Shown: piece after piece, positions 48,501-58,800 of the stretch | How positions within the stretch are numbered: the stretch's first letter is position 1 | Layout of the letters: every line of letters begins with the position of its first letter | Assembly (NCBI GenBank): GCA_037903475.1 | Contig: JBAJFG010000309.1 | Span: 1,550,001 to 1,614,000 of the forward strand | DNA length: 64,000 bases | Reading direction: 5' to 3' | From: Ancylostoma caninum | Lineage: Eukaryota > Nematoda > Chromadorea > Rhabditida > Ancylostomatidae | Position numbers and translations under genes: made by a program | Notes under the pieces: model-generated | Seen by the model: only the letters and a program-made list of their open reading frames with translations | Databases searched by the model: none | Told to the model about the DNA's origin: nothing

Positions 48501-51500
48501 GATGTTCCCGTCTCGATCACCATGACCTTCCGTCGGAGATCATCGGTGACTCCAATCTCCTGGTGGCTGATTCCGACAACTGAGCCCTACTCCTTCGTAA
48601 ATTAAATCCCACATATTTTGTGGGCGTGGAACTACATCTTTGAGCTTAATGCATCAAAGTTAGGTTATGCGGGAAGAGATTCACTGGCCACTTGGGGTAT
48701 AATGATCAAATAAGGTCCCGTTCGCACTCGAATCCATGGTTTAGAGGTATGTCGGCATACTCCGAGGACAACGAGTATCCCATCTGCGAAGGTTCGAAAC
48801 CTCTAAGAGTTTGAAGGTTTTGCAAGAACCTCATTATCCAAATACCACAGTTGTCGGTTAGCTCCTAGCTAGTTCATGGTTGCAAACCAAAGCTGACAGT
48901 TCACTGCGACCTTCTGCTCATCGTTTCACCGCCGTTCCAGGAGGTTTACTACCACCCCTGATATATTCACAACCTTCATAGGTGTCCACTCTCCTAGAGC
49001 ATTGAAGTAGTTTGGCTTCGGTCGGCATGGTGAAAAAGATGCAGAATTGGATGCCATTTCAATCGACCAGTTGAGCGCCTCCAGTGCTCCAAATGTCTTC
49101 GTTCCACGGCGGCGAGCAATGACATCTTCTGACGTTCTGACGTTTTTTCTTTTGTAAAAAATGAACCATTTCCCAAACGGTGCAGAACTACTATTACTAT
49201 TATTACATTTGTTAAATTCATTATTCCTACATCCCTCAGTATTCCTACATTTCTCAAGCGTTTGGTAACTGCCGATAAAGCATAGCTGCCATGTGATAAC
49301 AGTGAGCGTGAAGATAGTTTGATAAAGTTACTTCCCCAACCAAATCTTCACCCGCGGAAGTGTGAACACTAGAGATACTGCAAGGTGTGATTCATGGTAA
49401 TGCTGTAAAGATGTTATCCACTGATGTGGAGTGTGAATTATTGTGAAAGAACCGCACCTCCCAGGTCGGTGCGACAGGTGCACTAATACTGTTTTTCCTC
49501 CCGTCGGAGTCGATTTTGTCCTATGATGAAAATTTTTAATGCTTTGCTATTGAGGAATTCGAATGTGATGGATGATTTTTGAACATTAAGAAGTGAGGCC
49601 ACGTTTTTCCAAACGATGACACACACACTCCATAGCTGGTTGAATGAGTCACTGCAGTGGTTTTAAAGCTGAAGCTGAATGATGGGAAGTTTCAAAAAAT
49701 ATAGCATGCAACTATAGGCATATTAGACCTGTGCTTTGGCAAATGACAATGGGTTTTTCAATCCGTACTATCGCACCCAAGGGGCTCTCAGTGATTTTCT
49801 TCGACTGCTGAAAAAGTCGATATGTGGGAGTGTGAGCGTTACGTAAAGTGACTCATGATACAGGACTGTGGCAAGTTTGTAATGTTGTTCCTCATTGCAG
49901 GTGCATCAGAGACTTACTAATGAATATGGAACTGAAGGACGACTGGAGGAGATGCAAGATTTCGATAACGACCAAATGTTCTTTCTGAGCTATGCAATGG
50001 TGAGCTGCTAAGATAGGAAAAGCTAGCTTAGGGTTATCTACCTTGTTTCGTTATCGATCTGGTCATCTGGCCGACGGCTGTCCAAAAGTGGGGAAACGCT
50101 TGGAATCGGGTTCAATGGTAAGATAAAGGTGCGCCGGCGTCAAAAAGTGAGGAAACGCCGGGATTCGCTAGAGTCCAAAAGTGGGGACGACGTCACGAAT
50201 TGTCTCACATCTGCGATAGCGATGCAAGCGCGCTCAGTAGTGGAGAAAATGTTAGGCACGGGTCCACGCCTGCGAGAGTGGTATGCCAACGCTCACTAGA
50301 GGGGAAATGCGAGGCGAGCGAAGCGAACTCAAAAAGGCCTGAGAGTCCGACGTCAGCCGGACGATCAGGCCGGTATGTCTGTTATTTTTATCTTCAGTCT
50401 GGGTCGCTAAGGCTGCGGAGACCTCCTTTTTTTCCCAATTACATCGGAACTCATCCGGAAGCTCTCGCCCAAACTCGTGCGCAAAGCGGAGCTCGCTCAT
50501 ATTATCAATTTGATTCCTCATTTGTAAAATGATCTTTGAAAAAAAATCATACATTTACGCCCTATATAAATACAAGGAGAAGGAAGAACATTTTGGACTT
50601 CGTAATTATGAGAGGTCTTCCTGTGCTCGCAATAGATTCCGTCACTATCCGCCCAGAACTGCTGGAACTCTTTAATTTGCTGGTGTCTTTGTGCTTCCAA
50701 TAAGAATCAGCTCACCTTGTTCTCAATTCCGCGAATTATCAACAAGCCTATTTATCAGAATGGTGCGAAATTAACTACCGAAACGAAAACTCCGAAGTGT
50801 TATAGCTTGACTTGAACACAATGTTCTTCATCAACTTAATATTTGTTCAATTCGCCTAACCTTTCTTAGTAAACTAGTAAAAACGTATGCCTCTACTATG
50901 AAAATTGGACTGAGAATCTGAGAACTTTTAGGAGGCGATTTTGGCATGCTTCAAATCAGCAGTCTGTTGCTGTCGCAGAATTGCATCTGGGGATCGGGAA
51001 AAGGACTTACAGTAGGGTAATGGTCTGAGAAACAAAGTCAATGAGTGGGAACCTTGATGCCTTACTGCATCAGTTTTGCTGGGTGAATTTTAGAATGTGA
51101 GACTTAACGTTACCCTGGATCAGGGGAAAACTCGATTCTGTTTTCCATTGCCAACCACATCTACAGCAGATTTTCGGAAGTCAACTCGAAATTACAACAC
51201 TAGGACTCTGCAGTCAACGAGTGACTAGGTTGGAGGAGGCACAGTCAATCACACCCTTACGGCACAACCAAACTTCTGACACAGGTTTCCTAGAGAGAAG
51301 ACTTGGTTTAGGAAAACTTAGAACGAGGAAGTCATCCTGACCCATACCCATTCGCATTTCTTTTTATCGTACAAAAACCAAGCTTTTGTCACACTGATTA
51401 CCTCTTTTAGAAATGCGTCGTTTTGGGACGAAAAATTAAGTTAGAAAAGATGTCACACCAGGTAAGAAGCTGGTCATCAGTCAGATCGTGTGGTGTTCAC

Positions 51501-52757
51501 GTCCGCACCTTTCTTACCTTGTTGATTGAAGTCAGATGTCCTGAAACTGTAGTATACTGAGCGTCCATCCCTGGTCTCATTGTCTGGATGGTAGGATCCG
51601 GTCTAGATTCCACGGCTGTCTTTAACGCTTGATCGTCAAGCAACGTCCCCAGTCACGGTCATGATCACATTTGAATTTAAAATCGTAACTTCGCGAACTC
51701 CTAGCTCACTGTCATTGGAGATGCGATTCCAAGCAAACAGAAATGTAGGATTAGCGGATATCTCCGGGTCAGGGTGATCAAGTTTGAAGTCATTCATTGC
51801 GCACACATGAGAATCGCGTCGCCTCATCACTGATTCGCTGCACTACAAAAGGTACTGAAAAGAGATAGCCAGGATATTCAAGCGGCTTCTGAAGGGGAGG
51901 AAAAACCCATTCAGGAGATCCCACAAGTTAGCTTGAAGTTGTTCCAAATGCCACCGAAGAGGAAAGATTATTTGTGCACACCCCAAAACGGGAATTAATT
52001 TCGCACCAACCTGATACAATATGGTGAGCTAACAAGTCATTCATCACGTAATGTGCCATTGGGCAGACGAATCCATCCCATGAATAAACTTGATCACGTT
52101 TTTTGAAAATTTCGAAGGGATTCAAGAACTGCCCACATTCCGATAAAATCTGCCCAGGCCTACTGCGGGATGCCTTTCTTTTCCACGACGCGGGCGAGAA
52201 TAGACAGGACGGATCGGACGAGCTCGGACGAAACCTCTCTTCCCACGCCCATTGGCTGTATGCATCCGCCACTGGTTGATTGTCCTATTCCAATCATATC
52301 TCTAGGTTGTTAGCAGACTCATTGCGGGCCTACTGCTGTGGTAAGGAAAGCGCCGGCGCCCAGAAGTGGGAGAGACGTGCCCACAGCTGTGATAAGGGTG
52401 CGCTGGCGCTCAATAGTGGGGGAAAGTGGTGCAACTGTGTGGTAGAGGTGCGCCGGCATCCAAAAGTGGGAAAAATACGGATTCCGCCAAAGGTCTACTA
52501 AACTCACCTACATATTTCCGTTCCTTTCAATGTGCGAGCGCAGCGAGCATCAATAGAAGTTTGGAAATCCGGCGTCAACCGCCAGACAGATGCAGACCGT
52601 AAGGGTGGTGCTTCAAACCAAAAAAGGAAAAAAATCGCTTTGACTCTGTACAGGGCACTCCAAGCAGATATGCGGTACAGATTTGAAATCAGCTTCAGAA
52701 ACTGCCTATGTTATTGCACATGCCATCACGAACGGCATGTGTATGTGTATGTGCGTA

Positions 52758-52806
<49 letters not shown>

Positions 52807-55800
52807 GTATGTATGTATGTATGTATGTATGTATGTATGTATGTATGTATGTATCTATGTATGTATGTATGTATGCATGTATGCATGTATGTATGTATGT
52901 ATGTGTGTCACGAAATTCTACGACAAGTGATTGATTGTGTGGCGATTTCGAGATCATACAAAAGGCTAGGGATGGGTGTGGTGGAGTCGAATAGGGAGGA
53001 AAGCAGAATATAGGTGATGTGCAACGGGTCCAACGCAGGGAGACCGCGCGTCGGCGTACAGTAACATGTAGTAGCATTAATAGTACTAACACCTCTGCGA
53101 AAGGAAGCACAAATGCATTAGGATGTGCACCGGCGTCCAGAAGTGGGTGAGCGAAGGAGGCCGGGTCCAACGGTGTGATAAGGGAGCGCCGTAGCCCGGA
53201 AGTAGAGTAATGCTGGCGGACGGGTCTAGCGGTGTAATAAGGATGCGCCAGCGTCCAAAAGGGGGCAAACGAAGAGGCCCGGCCCACAGGTTTGATACGG
53301 GTGCGCCGGAGTCCAGAAGTGGGGGAATGTCAGGGAACGCGTTCAGAGATGTGATGGAGGTGCGCCTGCAATTAATGCTAGTTGATGGGTCCAGCAGTGT
53401 GATAAGGGCTTGCCGGGGTCCAAATGGTGGGGAACTACGCGAGATTCTACTGTAGGGGTTCATTGCCTTGATAGGGTTCTTGATAATCGCTTAGGTTGAG
53501 CATGCTACGCGCGTGAATTCTCTCAGTCTGTGTACCTGTGACCCCACTCCCTTCTAGCATCCTGTATTCACTCCAATCGTCTCCAAAGCAACTACCTCAT
53601 AGGTCTGTTTATATGCTCAAGTAGGAAGGATCACAAAAATCGGCAAAACGTATACCATTTTATGTTGTAGTTGACTCTTTATTGATCACATGCTTCTGAT
53701 TACGGCTGCTGCAATCAACTTAAACACATCGCCTTGTATTTCTATAGAGGAGTGCTAGAACCTGCGCTCGGCTTCTCATTATGAAATGAATGTGAAATGA
53801 ACGTTGAGAAGCCCGGACCCTGCAGGCCCCAATCAGTCGTATGTTACTCACGTCAATGAAAAAAGAAAAAAAGAGAAAACCCATATTTTGGAAGAATTCG
53901 GCTGTGATGCAAGAGATTAGAATGGTGCTGGCCAAACTTGTGGATTTAGATCTGCTGGATAACTCCAAATGATCCTCTCGAAAAGTAAGCTGCGCCACTC
54001 TTTCTTAAAATCGATACGATAAAGACTGAAACGTCTGAGATGTGGAACAGACTTGGCCTGGGCTAAATGCGGCGCTCAGGTAACGCGCTCTCTCACCGTT
54101 CTTTTTTGTGTCTCCTTCCGATAGCAAGCAACCCTATCCATACAAAAGCACACTTAATCTGATTTATAAGACATTTATTTCTCTAGGCATTTGTAGAACT
54201 TTTCAGGTCCTTTTCATTTTATGTCAGTAATTTTGTCGCATTCTACGGAATGACTTCAAACCATTATCGTTCTTCTTACCATGTTGATCTCTGAAAAGAG
54301 AAACATTTTTTCAGTTCTTTTGCAACAAATATATGTACAACAAGGAATTCTTACTTTGGACAATTTTAATGGACCCACACTCGCCTGACATACTAAGGTT
54401 TGCTTGGCCTTCTACAGTTCTTATTTCTGTGCCTTTCATTTATTCTTCAACGTAAATCGCTGGGAATTTTAAAAAGATACAAATGATTTGAGCGCGCAGC
54501 AGGTCGTTAGATCGCAGTTGGTTGCTGCCACCCGAACACTGGCCGCGACTTATGTACCTGCAATTGCCAGTCGGTGCGCGCGCTACCTACGCGCTACGAA
54601 TAAAGAACTGAGGGTGGAACTGTGCGTAGTTTGAATGAATCCAGGAACTTCAATCCTTTTCTTAATTCTCACTTAATTTATCTCTGAAATTGGAATTTTA
54701 AGCGTTTGGAACAAATAATAACATTTGTATTTTCTGCCACTCCGTACTTGTTTTGTTAATATTGATTTTCTGGAACTAAAATTGCAACAGCCGAAAGGAT
54801 GACGTCTCCAGAGTGAAAATTGTGAAACAAACTAATATTTAAAAATATTCCCATCGAAATCGCAGCGTAGGCAGCGCGCACACCGACTGTCTCATGCTGT
54901 GGAAATAGTGGGAGAGGTGAGTAGATGCAGAGTGAGACGGCTGGGGTAGCTAATTCTGCTCCTACTCACCTCTCGCTCTGTTTCCACAACAGTAACGTGT
55001 CATGGCGGTGAGATGAACTCTGATACTCACCACCACTCTTTAAAGGCAGCACCCACTGAAACTTTCGCTCCTTAGATTTTAACACTTCCTGCTACTTTAG
55101 AGCAAGCCGGTTGGTTCTGTTACAATTACAACAACAGAAACCCACTGCGTTCAGCGCAGCAACTGGTACATCTTTGTGCTGGCGCCAAATTCGGACGAGT
55201 TTTCCGTCGATTGTTTGTGCGCGAATTGCAATTGAAACAGCTGTTTTGCTGCTATCTTGGAGAGATTCAGTTGTTTCTTCAATCTTCATCAGTTCTATTA
55301 ATGGTTTTTTTTGTGTTTTTTTTTTGCTATTTTTATTAGCTGGAATGCATTCTCATTTGCACTTCACAGAATTTGAAGTTCTTTGGTAACAATTCGTACT
55401 CGTTTTCGTTGAAATTTCAATTTTCTCCAAATTCTCCTCCAATAGGAAAATTCATGACCTTTTGATTTCTTAGTGGAGTCTTTTCTAGGTGCTACACAAT
55501 TTCTAGCGTTTATTTGTCTTGATGAGGTGTGAGAAGGTTGCAGTGTAGAACAAAAAACTGATCGCGCTAATATCCAAGCGGTAAAAAAAGACATTATCGA
55601 TCTTTTGATATTGCTCCCATCCCTGGCTCATGCAACTCGACCACACCTGCTGCACCTAACCTAGCCATAAGGTTCTAATACTTGTATTTTTGATGCAATC
55701 GGAAACTTCCGACTTTATGCAAGTGTTCAGCACCTTCGATACCTCCGTAATAGGCTGAGGTGTTTAAGTCGAAAATTTCCGTGGGTGCTGCATGCCAGCT

Positions 55801-58800
55801 CACATCCACGAAGTATAGGGTAGCAAATCACTGCCACCCACGTCACTGCTCGATCATGCATGTGGCAACAGAGGATACCATCGTCCAGTTAGGATATGAT
55901 CGCCCTCCCATGCTGTGGAAATAGTGGGAGAGGTGAGTAAATGCAGAGTGAGACGGCTGGGGTAGCTAATTCTGCTCCTACTCACCTCTCGCTCTATTTC
56001 CACAACAGTAAAGTGTCATGGCGGTGAGATGAACTCTAATACTCACCACCACTCTTTAAGCGATTGCATGCCAGCTCACATCCACGGGGTATAGGATAGC
56101 AAATCACTGCCATCCACGTCACTGCTCGAGCATGCATGTGGCAGAAGACGATTAGCTTCTGACAGGGCGAAGATCTCCTCTGTTGTCACCGTGCTTTGGC
56201 AGTGACGTGGGTGCCAATTATCTGCTATCCTAACTCGTGGATGTGATCCGGCATGCAATCATCGCCTAAAGCGTGTTGATGAGTTTTGGAGTTCGACTCA
56301 CCGCCATAACACTTTACTATGGGCAATGGCTTCCAACTTCGAGCCATCAGGGCAGATAATGCTGGAAACATCAGCGAAGTGTTGAGGGGACATTTGTCTT
56401 GTAAATGCACAGAACAGCATTGTTTTGAAAGTTCCGCTCAGACGATATGAAGATGCGAGCTCGATCTTGGGGATGGATTCGCTAGTACTGCTGTGATGGA
56501 TGCGATGTGAATAGTCGGCATTTGAGTGTGAACATACACACACACGAGCGGGTGTATGGGATTGCTTCACTGCGGGCTGTATGTGCTGTGCGAATTGGGC
56601 ACAGACAAAAGCCTACATCCTAACGAAGGGCATGAGAGGAGATTAGGGGCCGCCCCTATGAATAAGTCCCTTGTCCACCTTGAGAAGGAATACCTCCCCT
56701 TCAGCGATAAACATCACGTCGCGTCTGAATAAAATCACTGTCTCATTAAAGGAATTGCGCCGGTTGTGCAGTAAGGGCTTGTCGAGGACTGCAGCACGAG
56801 TGACGCAATTCACGAGTGACGCAAAATAAGCTATGAATACCTCCGCGGATGGAAGTAGACCGAGAGGTAGACCGGAAACCATATGGTTAGGTACGATAGA
56901 CGTGCGGATACTGAAGCTCACAAATGACGACGCTTTCGACATAAGAAGATGGCGCAACCACACGAGCAACGTCGACCCCTGCTCTTTGAAGCATGGCTAG
57001 GAAGAAGAAGAACAAGAAGAACAAGAAGCTATTCCAGGGGTGTGAATAGCGCTGTAGCCCGGATCCTTGAATGACCTCCTCTCCTTGTCGTACGTGATCC
57101 ATTTTCTATTGCCGATAATTTACGTGACCCATTTTCTATTGCCGATAATTAACTTGCAAAAAAAAATGCTGTGAGAGCATCGACGGTCTTCAGACTTTCA
57201 GATTTCGACGTTGCTGTTCTTCGCACACCTCACGCAAAATCCGAACCTCTATCTGCTTCTCTCCCACTTCTTACCAACTTTCTCCAAGTGAGGGATCATG
57301 GATGGCTAACTTCCCCCTAATGTTCTGCTCACTTCGCACTGCATTCGATTCATACCGCTCTTTCCGGACAGTCACAGTGATCAGATTGCCGCTGCACTCA
57401 TAAATTACTAAGAGGCCATGAGCCCGTGGCATTTTGAAGATTTCCTACACAAACATATTATTAGTGCTGTGAGTCGCTTCCCTTGCTGATTGTACAGGCA
57501 GCAAAACTCCACAAATCAGCTGGCTGCATATCACATTGGTTTCATAACTGCAACACAGCAAAGCCGTGACATGGATCCGAGCCAAAACTGGCGTGGGTGG
57601 CAGCTACGCCAACGCGCATAAAAACTACTGCAAGATATATTAGGTTGATGGAGAAGAAATGGCGCCACTTTTTTTTCAAAAACATGTGATTTTGTTTGGA
57701 CAAGGCATGACATCGACATGTTGAAACATTATTGTAGAGCAAAAAAAACTCTTTTACTCTGTTTGTGTAAGAGATTTTTCTTGCAGTTAACAGTCGTGAG
57801 GTAGTCGAAAATGTCCAGAAACTTCGTTCCCAATTTCTCAAATTTTCCTGATTTTTTATAACACTACAAGCAATATGTACAGTGCAAAATACCTTTTTAT
57901 TTGGCAAAGACAGAACAATCTATTCCACCTGTGAGCTCCAGTGCAACGGTCACTTCTAGAGAAACTTAGGTAAGTATTTTTGGAAGCATTCGTACAGTTA
58001 TTTCTAGGATTCTTGCTGAATGATTCTCTCCTACATAGCTGCTTTTCGAAAAGAACACCTTCAACAACACCTGTTGTTGTTATTGGCCCAAAAAATCGCG
58101 AACGGTCTACTGGAAAAATGCTCGAGACAGACAGAATAGCAACTTCTGCACTGCAAGCTTTTCCAAAATTCGTTGCCGAGAGCTGGTGATAAATTGTAGT
58201 GATTTTGCAAAAAACATTGAAATCGTACTCTGCAGAGGAATTTCTGTATTTCTGCAGCCTTTTCCAACTCCAGAAATTCTTATTTTGCAAGAAAAAATTC
58301 GTCAAACACGACAACATGAGAATTGACTCTGTTTTCAGCACAGGTTGAGAACTTCGTCCAAGATTTTATTGATGAGCTTTCGGCGCTTAGCGCCTTCTCC
58401 AGATTGAGGTCAGACCTTCTTCAGATTACTCCTTCTTTGCCGGCGAATTCGATCTGAAGAATGCGCTAAGCGCTGAAAGCTCATCAATAAAATCTTGGAC
58501 GAAGTTTTCAACCTGTGCTGAAAACAGAGTCGATATCGAATGGGACTTCGGGACAACAGCATACTAGTATATAAACGTGAGAATTGATCCTCTCTTTGCA
58601 GTTCCTGAGGATATAGGCATACGGCATGGACCTGCTCAGTAAGTAATGGTCCCTGCTAATAAACGCAATTTTTTGCTTTGCCGAAGCTATCGTTTAGAAA
58701 AATAGAGCCAACACGAAAAAGCGCCATTTCTTTTCTAGCAACCGCCAGGAGCTAAACAAGGTTAATCAGTGGTCTACCACCAACTGCCCTGGAACTTGTT

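Larger units (their letters stand above)
42352..49900 (+). other. M13 intron (7.5 kb)
   Basis: Contains an RTE copy (42440-44270), a hAT-like element (44537-45877) and an unassigned 112-codon frame (46373-46711). From 46720 to 49900 I find no gene or clear repeat; the sequence is mixed composition with several short open frames (47260-47725, 48223-48476) of no recognised family. Confidence 0.7.
51462..58609 (+). other. M13 intron (7.1 kb)
   Basis: Contains an end fragment of the CAGTGGCGG MITE (about 52220-52275), composite-repeat copies (52340-52590, 52895-53460), a long TGTATG microsatellite, a duplicated hairpin unit (54893, 55909), nearby inverted repeats (55790-56320) and a foldback element (58325-58531). 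Frames at 53720-54000, 55092-55594, 56643-57102 and 57531-58341 are of no recognised family. Confidence 0.7.

Noticed and set aside
50735..50796. Alternative M13 exon with a WC motif (WCEINYRNENSE)
   Set aside because: The phase does not match exon k, the only downstream donor is poor, and a similar GWCEIN string appears on the minus strand near 52000, so it is part of a repeat. The exon at 51411 fits better.
52532..53287. Frames of 100-190 codons encoding YVCM/CVCV/HTYI strings
   Set aside because: They translate the TGTATG microsatellite and the neighbouring minisatellite array.
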